NCBI GenBank assembly: GCA_028285545.1 | Contig: JANQPA010000077.1 | Span: 124,001-188,000 of the forward strand | From: Saprospiraceae bacterium | GTDB taxonomy: Bacteria; Bacteroidota; Bacteroidia; Chitinophagales; Saprospiraceae | DNA length: 64,000 nucleotides | Reading direction: 5' to 3' | Part shown: positions 9,737 through 19,100 of the stretch, one piece after another | Position numbering within the stretch: the first letter of the stretch is position 1 | Layout of the letters: the number at the start of each line of letters is the position of its first letter | The notes under the pieces: model-generated | What the model was told of the DNA's origin: nothing | Seen by the model: the letters and a program-made list of their open reading frames with translations, nothing else | Databases searched by the model: none | Translations under genes and position numbers: made by a program

Positions 9737-9758
9737 AGTTTAACAAAACTTGATATTA

Positions 9759-11816
9759 TTAATTTTTCTTTTCATATAATTGTTTAATTCTTCTTGTTTG
9801 TTCAAGTTCCAAAATATACATATTAAGTAGGTAAGCCCGATCTTGATATTTGGTAGATATCTCCTCATCAACATGAGTATAAGCGTCAGCATTTTCCTGG
9901 GCCTTACGAGCTTCCTCATTTAGTTCATTAAGAAGATAGTTTAGCCGCAGAAGCACCTCTTCTTGATTAACTCCCAAGAAAGAAATATCATGAAAATGGC
10001 GGATGGCTGCTGAAAAATCATCTTTTGCAATTGCCACATTAGCTTTTTTTATCAAGGTATTGAACCGTTCAAAATTTTTAGCCGCAACTTCACAATCTGC
10101 AATGGCCTGATCAATCGGATGAGGATTATTTGTAAACTTCTTAGCTGCCCGATATCTGGCAATGGCTTCTTCATATTTCGCTTGCTCCTGTAGGCTTTGC
10201 GCTTCCGCCCGAAACTGCCGGAAATTCGCCAGGCGGGTGAGGCTATCTTTGCGTATATTTTCTTTGAGTAATTGGGAAGCTTCCCTTTCCTTTTCTATCG
10301 CTTTTCTTTCATTCTCTAAAGCAGTGCTTGCATTCCTTTCGGCTATCCCTCTGTTCTCTTCCGCTAATTCTGCATTCCGGATGGCTTCTTGTTCGCTTTT
10401 TTTAGCACGATTTTGTTGATCCAGAGCAAAGCCCAGACCCGTCACGGCCGCCAGAAGTGCCAGAACAGCAAAAATCAATAATCCCCTGGTCTGACGCAGT
10501 TGTTTTTTAGCTTTTTCCTTTTCCTTGCGTTCTTTTTCTGCCTGCTCTCTCAGTAAAAGGGCTTCCTGAAGGCGGGCTTCCTCTTCTTCTTCAGCACGTC
10601 GCTGTGTGCGGGCCGTTAAGACCGCTTTAACCAGTCGGTCGTGAGATAATTCATAGGTATAGCCCCCTCTGATAAAAGGCTCGGATCGAAGCAGTCGACT
10701 TTCTACTAATTCATCCAGTAACTTTTGGGGCACCTTATAATTGGTTTTTATAGAGGACTCATGCAGAATGAGACGCATCTTGTCTCCTTCAGAAACTAAG
10801 CCCTCTTCGATCAGCAGGCGAGCCGTTGATTGCCTGGCTGGTGGAAGCGACCTTATTTTTTCTCTATAATAATTACTTACCACATCTTCAGGATTGCCAA
10901 TCTGGGGCAGATCTAGCATGGTATGACCCAATTGTTCAACCTGCTCCCGTTCGTAATGCTCGCACAGCATCTGGATCAGGATACCTTCTACCCGCCCGGT
11001 TTCTTGATCTTGTAAAAAGCTCAGTAGCTTCTCCAAAGCTGCTTCTGAAAATTCAAAAGGAACACTAAGAAAGGGACCGGTAATTTTAGCTGGTAGTGTT
11101 ATGGCGGCCCTAGCCTCCTCAGGAGCGAAGGCTTGCAGTTCAAAAGTATGCCGCAAAATATTGGGTAGATAATCTTTTAATCGATCCAACAGATGTAAAC
11201 GATCAGATCGAATAGCAAACAAAACGCGAGTTTCCAGAGGAGCCTCTAATCGATCCTCCTCTTCTTCGGCCAAATCCCCCCAGGTATCCAAACGGCGTCG
11301 GAATCGCAGGGGAATGCCCGTATGTAACAACTCGGCTATTTCTTCCTGAAAAGCAGCAACCTCCACCTCCGGATAACTAAATAGTTCCTCAAACTGATCA
11401 AAAATGATCAGGGGCCGTCCTCTACCTGTCAATTGCCGATTCTTAGCATGCAACCACAGAGAATTGTCATGCGGTATCAACTCAGTCAAGAGACTTGAGG
11501 CCTCCTGATATTCCCTCAAGACTTCTTTGGTGATATCTAAAGGAGAAGATTGGGAATCTGGCGTCCAGGCACCAAAGCGGACCAGCAAAGGTGAATAATA
11601 AGCTGTTTTTTTAACCTGAGGAATGATTCCGGCATTGATCAACGAGCTTTTTCCCAAACCGCTTTTCCCATAAAGTACGGCCAGGGGCTGGCGCATGATT
11701 AGTTTGAGCAGCTGTTTTGTTTCCTGATCCCGACCAAAGAAAATGTGGCTTTGATCGGTTGAAAAGGGAGTCGCTCCCGGATATCGATATTGTTGTTTTT
11801 GGGGCCGGTCGCTCAT
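9759..11816 (-). CDS. Membrane-anchored nSTAND-type P-loop NTPase
   Basis: The 685-residue protein has YPGATPFSTDQSHIFFGRD before the P-loop, the usual nSTAND1 lead-in (PYPGLRPF, FFGR). The Walker A motif is GKSGLGKSS (residues 50-58), the Walker B motif LIIFDQFEELF (about 136-146), IRSDRLHLL (202-210) is sensor-like, and the arm ends in YELSHDRLVKAVL (388-400). A charged coiled coil (405-442) precedes one transmembrane helix (about 444-465). More coiled coil and a TPR-like helical tail follow (EQAKYEEAIARYRAAKKF). Ten or more Lys/Arg just before the helix suggest NTPase-inside, tail-outside topology. Its start codon overlaps the SIR2-like gene stop by 4 nt. STAND NTPases act as oligomerising signal switches in immunity and cell death. 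Confidence 0.9.
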   Translation of the reverse strand: MSDRPQKQQYRYPGATPFSTDQSHIFFGRDQETKQLLKLIMRQPLAVLYGKSGLGKSSLINAGIIPQVKKTAYYSPLLVRFGAWTPDSQSSPLDITKEVLREYQEASSLLTELIPHDNSLWLHAKNRQLTGRGRPLIIFDQFEELFSYPEVEVAAFQEEIAELLHTGIPLRFRRRLDTWGDLAEEEEDRLEAPLETRVLFAIRSDRLHLLDRLKDYLPNILRHTFELQAFAPEEARAAITLPAKITGPFLSVPFEFSEAALEKLLSFLQDQETGRVEGILIQMLCEHYEREQVEQLGHTMLDLPQIGNPEDVVSNYYREKIRSLPPARQSTARLLIEEGLVSEGDKMRLILHESSIKTNYKVPQKLLDELVESRLLRSEPFIRGGYTYELSHDRLVKAVLTARTQRRAEEEEEARLQEALLLREQAEKERKEKEKAKKQLRQTRGLLIFAVLALLAAVTGLGFALDQQNRAKKSEQEAIRNAELAEENRGIAERNASTALENERKAIEKEREASQLLKENIRKDSLTRLANFRQFRAEAQSLQEQAKYEEAIARYRAAKKFTNNPHPIDQAIADCEVAAKNFERFNTLIKKANVAIAKDDFSAAIRHFHDISFLGVNQEEVLLRLNYLLNELNEEARKAQENADAYTHVDEEISTKYQDRAYLLNMYILELEQTRRIKQLYEKKN

Positions 11817-12934
11817 GTGCTTTGGGTTTCGGGGATGAGACTTAGTAGTTGCTCTACGATCTGGTTATTTTCTACCAGGAGATCCTGAGCATGGATGGTA
11901 TTCCGTAGTTCTCTTTGTCGAAGCAGGTTGAAGCGATTGCGCAGCACAATGAGTTCGTTAAGCTTTTTTTTGCTGTTTGGCCCCTTTCCTTTAAGCATGG
12001 CTTTTAGATAAGCCATGGCATCTTTGGTATTCGCTTCGGCGATTAGTTCTTTAATCCGGTCAGGAGAAATTTGATTATATGATTTTTCCAGTGGATCTGG
12101 ATCAGGGCTAGGTTTTAAGATTCCAGCTTCCCCACATTTTTCATATAATTTATCAATAAACCCATCAATATCTGTGGGAATAAATTCGATTTTAAACTCC
12201 GTTTTATAAAGTTTATGCAAATGAGGTTCTTCAAACTCACGGATGGCCAATCGTTCAATTTCTTTCAATTTGTCGGATTCTATGGAGAGCCAGCGCAGAA
12301 GCAGCTGAAAGTACCATTTTTCATAGGGTAGTCCCAAGAAAATGTATCGTTCGGCCGATTCGAGCTCCTGTTTCAAATCTTCATTCATAGGAAAGTGAAA
12401 AATCGAACCCAAATGATCAAAAAAATCGCTGTGGGTAAGAATGAGGCTTTCCGGCTCCTCTATATTTCCTAAAAGGTTATAGATAAGTGGTTTTTGTTTG
12501 CTGGGCTTTTCAAAATTTTCCGATACTTTGCGATTGCGAAAGTAAAAATCAGAGTGATATTCAAAGCCACAGGTGTCAAAGGTTCGGGTCAGTATATTAT
12601 CTGGTGTTAGCGACAGAAGAATAGTAAAAGGGATTTGAGCCAGCTGGGAGAATTTCTCAGAGGTTTCTGGAAAGGTTTGATTGTAAAAATCTTTGGTACG
12701 AGCGATTATTTTTCGCTTGTACTTGTTTTTCCTAAATAAAAAGAAACCATCCGGATTGTAGAGGTGAATGTATTGGTGATTAGGATTATTAGCATCCAAC
12801 CAGTTGATGAGGGCTTGTTCTATATTCCCACCCCCAGGTGCCTGGTAGGCTCCACTACCTAGAAACAGAATACATTTCTGTGCTTTCAAGGTGTCGAGCA
12901 CATCCTCCCAATCGATATTGGAAAATTCATTCAT
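11813..12934 (-). CDS. SIR2-like domain protein with C-terminal effector-associated domain
   Basis: The 373-residue protein begins with a Rossmann-type SIR2-like motif (KCILFLGSGAYQAPGGGN, residues 20-37). The family's second and third landmarks follow: LLSLTPDNILTRTF (106-119, where SIR2 usually has TxNxD) and PLIYNLLGNIEEPESLILTHSDFFDHL (149-175, where SIR2 has KLHG...TxxDY). The catalytic His of the third motif is replaced by Leu, so NAD hydrolysis is uncertain. Residues about 290-368 (IKELIAEANTKDAMAYLKAM, ELIVLRNRFNLLRQREL) match the helical pattern I associate with EAD11-like effector-associated domains, which link effectors to STAND partners. It is first in the operon and overlaps the nSTAND gene. 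Cytoplasmic: no signal peptide. Confidence 0.78.
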   Translation of the reverse strand: MNEFSNIDWEDVLDTLKAQKCILFLGSGAYQAPGGGNIEQALINWLDANNPNHQYIHLYNPDGFFLFRKNKYKRKIIARTKDFYNQTFPETSEKFSQLAQIPFTILLSLTPDNILTRTFDTCGFEYHSDFYFRNRKVSENFEKPSKQKPLIYNLLGNIEEPESLILTHSDFFDHLGSIFHFPMNEDLKQELESAERYIFLGLPYEKWYFQLLLRWLSIESDKLKEIERLAIREFEEPHLHKLYKTEFKIEFIPTDIDGFIDKLYEKCGEAGILKPSPDPDPLEKSYNQISPDRIKELIAEANTKDAMAYLKAMLKGKGPNSKKKLNELIVLRNRFNLLRQRELRNTIHAQDLLVENNQIVEQLLSLIPETQST

Positions 12935-13306
12935 AAGGTTTTGGCTGTTTTGTGACTAAAGGAAAATCTTCGAATGAACGGGGGGATGGTTCAATGAAAT
13001 ATGTGCCTTGTAATATTTTTCCCTACAGAATTTACGCAACACTTTACCTCAAGGTTTCGTGCAACCAATCAGTTCTACAAACCTATGAATGCTAAATCAA
13101 GATGTAATCATTTTAAATTCAGAGATAATCATATGCCGAATTATCTATACCGGATTAATATTAAATTCAGCTCTTATTTCTGAAATAGATTTGTTCAGAT
13201 GAGATTCGTAATTAGTCCATGGCCACTTTTTGCTCATTCTCTTAGCTCTAATTATGGTCTTGGGAATTTGCCGAAGAAGGCGGAAAATATTTTTTAAAAA
13301 GATTCT
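12935..13306. other. 372-bp intergenic region, no supported gene
   Basis: This region lies upstream of the SIR2-nSTAND-LRR operon and downstream of the glycerophosphodiesterase gene. It holds only short open frames with no recognisable protein features. A TAGGTTTG sequence on the minus strand (13078-13085) resembles a Bacteroidota -7 element for the operon, but no good -33 partner was seen. The operon promoter must lie here unless it is read through from the gene at 13307-14131. Confidence 0.5.
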
Positions 13307-14131
13307 TCATTTGTGCAATTCATGTAGTCTAAGATAAGAAAGCATTTTGTCTGATAAGTCCGTATTCAAAATATTTCCGCCCAAATTAATTACCTTTTGC
13401 CAGCAATTCTCTGGGTTTTCACCATTAGCTTCATAAAACCCATTGCATGCATTTTCAGATGCAGGGTTTAGCCAGATCTTTACTCCTTTTTTTAAAACTT
13501 TTCTGATTACCTTTTCAAGGCATAATAATTTTTTATTAATCAAAAACTCCATTGCAAAGGGATTGAATAACTGTAGATATTCGAAAATCCATTCATCTGC
13601 ATCCTTATTGGTAAGATTAATGATGGGCATGTAGGCGATACGGCCATTACGGAGTAAATGGCCGTAATCCTGAAAAGCTTTTTGAGGAGAATGAAACCCC
13701 TTGAAGATGACTTGATGATTTGTGCAAGAAGTGTCAACAATATGAAAAAGTTCATGAATATACTCATACCCTTTGTCCAGACATAATACCACTTTGTTTT
13801 TCGCTACCATCAGGGCTTCTTTTAAGGTAGGTATTTTATATTCGGAAGGCCTATCCGAATGGGTGTTGAGGAGATTGAATGCATTTAATTCTTCAAGGGT
13901 ATATTCAGAAACTTTCCCATAACCATTGGTTGTTCTGTCCAGATATTCATCATGTATCAAGACAAAATGACCGTCTAAGGTTCGTCTTATATCGACTTCT
14001 ACGATATCACAGCCGATTTTGATGGCATTTTCAATAGCTCCAATCGAATTTTCGGGAATTTCCTGTGTCCAATGACCTCTATGGGCGGCCACACAGACTT
14101 TATTATCTAATGAGTGAATTATGGATGACAT
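13307..14131 (-). CDS. Glycerophosphodiester phosphodiesterase family protein
   Basis: The 274-residue protein has the GDPD TIM-barrel motifs: AAHRGHWTQEIPENSIGAIE (H17, R18, PEN), GCDIVEVDIRRTLDGHFVLIHD (E45, D47, H60, D61) and DRTTNGYGKVSEYTLEEL. These cover the metal and catalytic residues. The family hydrolyses glycerophosphodiesters to glycerol-3-phosphate and an alcohol; some members act on other phosphodiesters. There is no signal peptide, so it is probably cytoplasmic. The gene starts 36 nt after the XRE/IMPase-like gene on the same strand, suggesting an operon of two phosphoester enzymes. Confidence 0.9.
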   Translation of the reverse strand: MSSIIHSLDNKVCVAAHRGHWTQEIPENSIGAIENAIKIGCDIVEVDIRRTLDGHFVLIHDEYLDRTTNGYGKVSEYTLEELNAFNLLNTHSDRPSEYKIPTLKEALMVAKNKVVLCLDKGYEYIHELFHIVDTSCTNHQVIFKGFHSPQKAFQDYGHLLRNGRIAYMPIINLTNKDADEWIFEYLQLFNPFAMEFLINKKLLCLEKVIRKVLKKGVKIWLNPASENACNGFYEANGENPENCWQKVINLGGNILNTDLSDKMLSYLRLHELHK

Positions 14132-14167
14132 ATAATTTGGCTTTAGATTGATGGAAACAAAAGAGTA

Positions 14168-15514
14168 TTATTCAGCGATACGATTAGGATATAATTCTCT
14201 TGCATTTTTACTGACTCTTAATTCAGCATTGAAAAGATCGTTGTTGATATGAGTGATCAGAATAGCGCTGCGAAAATTGCAGGGGATATCCAGATTAGTA
14301 AGCTTCGACATATCCAGTGATACCTCAGCCGGTACACCTGATTCAACAGAGGGGGTTGTTTTCAGGGCAGTATAATATTTTGGCGGCGCCATTATTACTC
14401 CATAACGAATAAAATTTTTATATCCTTTAGGGGTCAACTCATAGATAACCAAATCTTTAGAAGCTAGTGCAAAACTGATCCAAGCAATGAACTCGGAAAT
14501 TTTTTCGCCATTACTCAGGATAAACAAAGGCTTATACTGAGTAATATTTGAAAGAAAAAGGATCCTGGCTGGACCACCTGGCTTGTGGTATTGAGGATTA
14601 GCAGGTTGATGGTGCTTTTTAAAACCTAAAGCCTCGAATAATTCTTGATACACTTCTTTGCCCAAATAACAAACACCTTCTTTAATTGGATTTCTATCCC
14701 CTAAAAACTCACGTTTTTCGAAGAGTAAATCTTCTCCTTTTAACAACAAATCTTCAGGGGTTCCATAATCTTCAAGATTCCCGAACTTGGCCTTAGAGTC
14801 AAAAGATGCATAAATTTCACCAGTAATAAAATCCAGGATAAGAGAGAATAATATTTTACCTTTCAAGATACAGGTAATAGACCCAGTAGGATTATTTAGA
14901 GGATCCAATTTGTGTTTGTGAAATTCTGGATCTTTTAAAAAACTTCTGAACGTACTGTCACCATTTTTAGCCAATTCTAAAAAGACTTTTAACTGATCAC
15001 TTCGATCTACAGGATCAAGGATCCAACAGAGGTCATTGATATATTCAATACCTCTGATGATTCTTTCTTCTGTAAGTACAGCACATTCAGGCATAAACTC
15101 TTTAAGCTTCTTTACGATTATGATTTCACATTTGGCATCAAAGGTTAAAGTATCTTCTTTGCCTTCTGCCGAAGCTAAAAGATTAGCAGGATAAGAATCC
15201 AATATGGCTGACTGGGCTTCGCCTAAGCTCTTCATGGCAACGCGCAATAATTCAATGTAAAACTTTGGGTAGCGTGAAAGATTGGAGTAATTAGATTCAA
15301 ATTTGAACCTATTACTGAAAGAACGACTTAAAAGTTCTGGCTGAATGTTTAGCGCATCGCTTAACCTTCTGATATTTTCTAAAGTTGGCATACGATGATC
15401 ATTAACAATTTGATTAATGTAGCCGCGAGTATAACCGGTCATTCTAGCCAATTCAGCCTGACTTATCTTTCTTTCCTCCAATATGTTTTTTAAGAAATCT
15501 AAATTGAAGTCCAT
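14168..15514 (-). CDS. XRE-family HTH fused to an inositol-monophosphatase-like domain
   Basis: Residues 8-62 form an XRE HTH (ILEERKISQAELARMTGYTR, then NQIVNDHRMPTLENIRRLSDALN). Residues about 85-330 resemble the IMPase/FBPase phosphatase fold: TFDAKCEIIIVKKLKEFMPE, VLTEERI (E149, E150), WILDPVDRSDQ (D167, D170, where the family has DPxDGT) and GSITCILKGKILFSLILDFITGEIY. The metal-binding EE and DPxD pattern is kept but the GT of DGT is changed, and the late WD motif was not found. It may be a sugar-phosphate or nucleotide-sensing repressor rather than an enzyme. The HTH predicts DNA binding, and repeated AATGTATA sites overlap its own candidate promoter, which fits autoregulation. Confidence 0.8.
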   Translation of the reverse strand: MDFNLDFLKNILEERKISQAELARMTGYTRGYINQIVNDHRMPTLENIRRLSDALNIQPELLSRSFSNRFKFESNYSNLSRYPKFYIELLRVAMKSLGEAQSAILDSYPANLLASAEGKEDTLTFDAKCEIIIVKKLKEFMPECAVLTEERIIRGIEYINDLCWILDPVDRSDQLKVFLELAKNGDSTFRSFLKDPEFHKHKLDPLNNPTGSITCILKGKILFSLILDFITGEIYASFDSKAKFGNLEDYGTPEDLLLKGEDLLFEKREFLGDRNPIKEGVCYLGKEVYQELFEALGFKKHHQPANPQYHKPGGPARILFLSNITQYKPLFILSNGEKISEFIAWISFALASKDLVIYELTPKGYKNFIRYGVIMAPPKYYTALKTTPSVESGVPAEVSLDMSKLTNLDIPCNFRSAILITHINNDLFNAELRVSKNARELYPNRIAE

Positions 15515-15530
15515 AAAACCGTTAATCTTT

Positions 15531-15746
15531 AATGTATAATTAGTCTACATTTTAAAATTACAGCAGTTTTAAGAAAAAATCAAACTTTTTTAACCTTTAT
15601 TTATTGATATACAATACTTTACAAAAATAAAAAGCCCACCAAAATGTCAACAAAATGTATACTTAAAACATAATATAAATCACAAAATGTATAATTATTG
15701 AAATAATAGTATACTAAAATATACACAATTGTTTACTAAATGTATA
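15531..15746. promoter_or_regulatory. Cluster of four AATGTATA motifs around the XRE gene promoter
   Basis: AATGTATA occurs at 15531-15538, 15654-15661, 15686-15693 and 15739-15746, all in the same orientation; the last three are AAATGTATA. One copy overlaps the candidate -33 element. Related palindromic bits (AGTATACT at 15708-15715) lie between them. They are candidate operators for the adjacent HTH protein, although the region is AT-rich. Confidence 0.45.
15622..15654 (-). promoter_or_regulatory. Candidate Bacteroidota sigma-A promoter of the XRE/IMPase-like gene
   Basis: Read on the minus strand there is TTTG (15651-15654), a 21-nt spacer and TATTTTTG (15622-15629), matching the -33 TTTG / -7 TAnnTTTG consensus. 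Transcription would start near 15615, giving a leader of about 100 nt. Confidence 0.55.
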
Positions 15747-15933
15747 TTTTTTGACTCTGGTTTATCAGTAATAGCCTTTTAACCATGAATTGTATGATTA
15801 TTGTATAGTATTCTGAAAAGATGAGTATACTGATTAGGTCTACAAAAAATTAGGAAAGTGGAGAAGGAAGGATATCGTATTAAATATTATTTACCAAAAA
15901 AAATATTTTTTTCTGAAAAAATAGTCTTTATAG

Positions 15934-16025
15934 ACACAGATTAACACTGATTAAGCAGGTACCCACTGTTTGATATCCATGAGACTTTAACCGTGGCTAT
16001 GAGCTCAATTGGTGTTAATCTGTGT
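15934..16025. repeat. 14-bp inverted repeat (ACACAGATTAACAC)
   Basis: The left arm is at 15934-15947 and its exact reverse complement at 16012-16025, with a 64-nt spacer. The left arm is followed by TGATTAA, so the motif itself contains two GATTAA steps. It may be a remnant of a small dispersed repeat. Confidence 0.5.
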
Positions 16026-16166
16026 TCTTAAAAAATCACTGTTCTTTGTTTTGATCTAACAGTAATAAAGATTTCGAGGATGGCTTACAATAGCTAATAT
16101 TTTTATAAAAAATAATTAATACCCTCTAGTCTTTTAGGTCTACTCCAATATTACAATACTTTATTC

Positions 16167-19100
16167 TTATCTAATAAATTTAATAACAGTATGATCCAAT
16201 TGGGTTTCTGATTGGAGAAGAATAATATAATTGCCAGATTGTAATCTATCACCAGAATGATTGCTTCCATCCCACTGAATTTGATGATCGCCAGGTCTTT
16301 TAAATCCTGTAAAGAGGTTTTTTACCTTTTGACCGAGCATATTATACACTTCAACACTTACTTTTTCGGATGCTTGCAAGGTGTAGTTAATATTCAACAA
16401 TTCGGAAAAAGGATTTGGAAAAACAGAAGTGCTTTTGACCAGGGGCCCCTCTACTTTTATGCTTTTCCACTTTAACTTCTTCATTCCTGTCTGCAAGAAT
16501 GTATTACTTGCAATTGCTTTTTTGAGAACGGCATCATTTTCTTTGAATGCCAATGCCCAGCCTTCAGCCATCAAAGCAAGATTCCATGTCGATTTCAAAT
16601 AATTGGCTTTTATAAATCCATTTTCTTTATTAATCCTCATACTTTCAACCATATTCCAGGGTGAAAAAAGGATGATATCATTCTGATCCGTAACGATGTC
16701 ACTTTTTGTACCATTGAGCACCTGCCACATCCTGGTAGCCTCTTTTAATCTAATGTCTGAGATCATTGCATGTAAATGAGGAATAATGACTTCTCCATCA
16801 CCATCTTCACTATCTGCAAATCCTTTAATTCTGTAGGCTATATACTGGTTACCCATGGGCGTTTCGGCAGCTGATAAGCCAAATAAATTAGAATTTAATA
16901 GGTATCGATTAGAGGTATTAAATTTTTTGTACCATTCAATTTGCATTTCTGCCTCCATACGGCGTATATCCTTCCATTTATTTCCTAGATGGTCCAAACC
17001 ATTAAAAAGGTTGGGGCACCTCATATTCATAATAAATCCGGATCCAAAGCTTGGAGGAGTATCCATAAAAGCAGTCCGGCAGGTAGCTGCAGCATAGGCC
17101 CATAAAGCGGTAAAAGTTTCCCCTCCAAAATCTCCCCATGCAGCCATTAAAGGACGACCTTCATAATCAAAACCATGAATGATCTTATTGTCGCTATTGA
17201 CTAATGCAGGCCATTCCATTGACTCCAACATATTGATTAATTCAGGAATCTGTTTATTAGGGTCAGCTATCATTTCAAGGGCAACAATTAAATCTAATAA
17301 ACTGCAAAAAGTATCTACAGTACTCCATTCCGTTTGAGAAGCAATTTTTGCTCCTCTTTCCTGAGTGAAATGAGGTAAAAGGCCCTCAAAATTTCTAGGT
17401 AAAGAATCGATAAAAATATCTGCAATAGAAGTAATAATGTGTTCTGCTTCTCGTCGTCCAATCAATCCTAACTGGGAAGCAAAATAGCTTAATTTAGCAA
17501 ATTTAGCAGTGGCGGTTACCCCTTCAAAACTTTGCAGGGGATCATGTGCTTTATCATTCAGGATTGTATGTGAGGCGTTCCACTGGGCAAGTAGAGTATT
17601 ATAAGACCATAAAAATGCTTGTAATCGTTCATCTTTCACTGGAGGCAGGCCTGCCGATAATCTAATATTATCAATTTCAATATCATCGCCAATAGTCAGG
17701 TTTTCAATTAGAACAACCATTTGGGATACTTTTTTGTAGTCCAAGTCTTTTACGGATTTTGCGAAGCGCCGGGGACTTTCAAAAGATCCTATGTTTTTCC
17801 AATTTAAAGTTTGAATAAGCATTCCATCCGGATCTTTGAATTCTACTTTAAGATTGAGGTTTGGGTTATTTGACAGGGATTCAACTTTTGACAAAACCAC
17901 CATCACTGAATCAATTTCGCCCTGGTACTTTTCAGAAATCTGAGGTTCAAATACCCGATCAAAGTTTTCATATAGCCCGCTAGAGGGATTACCCTTTAAG
18001 TTTTGGTACCAGCCGCCATACGAAAGGTTTGTTCCTGTTCCGGGTTTGAGTGAGATGGTATAGGAATCTTTATTGAAGCGATAATCAATGAAACCAACAT
18101 TCAGAGGTCCTCTTACTCCATCCAGACTGTTATATTGATACTCCACTGGCATTCTCATTTCATCAACAGAAATTACTTGTTGCTCTTTAAGGTTTGTATC
18201 TGAGCCGGGTCGTTTTAAAGGTTTAATAGCCACTGGTGGTAAAATGACAGGACTTTTATCGTTACATGAAAAAGGAGCAGCAATGCCATCATCAAACTTT
18301 ATTTTTATCCAATGAGTCTCAGTAAATTTATTCCAACCATCAACTTTACTGTCAAATGGGTCACCTTGGTTTTCCGGCATAAATTCTGCCACTTTTTTGC
18401 CATTAATAAAAATAAGAATAGGCGTAGTGGAAACTGTATTCTTAGAATATCGAATTTTGATATACTTTTCTCCTTTTCCTGGAATCTGGTTATACCTTAC
18501 TTCCCCTTCTTTTGAAGGATATAATTTTCCTACCTCTTGTGTTCCAAATTGTCCCCATACAAGAGAATCTAAGGCATTTGTACGGGTAATTTTTTTACCT
18601 ACTGTAGAAGCACTAGGATCCTGACATGTTCGTGAGTAATAAATGCTTTCCTGGCAAGGTCCATGTGCTATCCAAAAATGATCAAGATCAGCAACCCCAA
18701 ACTGTTGCCCTTCAGTATAAAATATTATGGAAGATCCAATCTCCCCACTTAGTTGAGTAATGCTAAGTGTCTTAGTTGGTTCTACCGCCTCAGGTGCTCG
18801 TATTATGATTTTACCTGTTCTACTCTGTCCTGTGTAATTGGAGCTCAAACGCATCTTTATTGTGGCATCAGACAACCCTTTCTTTGGATTGATATACGAA
18901 ATCCAATTTGGATATTCAATAATTTCCCAACCCTGCTCTGTTGGCTGACTTAGTTTAACTTCAAATTCATAGGTAGTCGACCCAGGGTCATGTGGAATAA
19001 CAGGTGGAAGTAAACGTGAGCATATTTGTAACTCAGGTCGTACCACCGGAGTCCCCAACTGAGAAATAAACAAGGGTATAGTAGCTACTTCTCCTCCAGG

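Larger units (their letters stand above)
15515..16166. other. 652-bp AT-rich intergenic region
   Basis: No gene is seen here. It holds a candidate promoter for the XRE/IMPase-like gene, four AATGTATA copies and, at 15934-16025, a 14-bp inverted repeat (ACACAGATTAACAC) with a 64-nt spacer. It separates the XRE/IMPase-GDPD pair from the end of the 16.2-25.1 kb cluster, so a terminator for that cluster should also lie here, but none with a clean T-run was found. Confidence 0.6.

Noticed and set aside
13001-13183. 60-codon plus-strand frame and short minus-strand frames in 12935-13306
   Set aside because: No motif, no promoter fit and no composition bias supports them. A frame continuing after the TGA of the glycerophosphodiesterase gene also gives no recognisable protein, and the GDPD domain is already complete.
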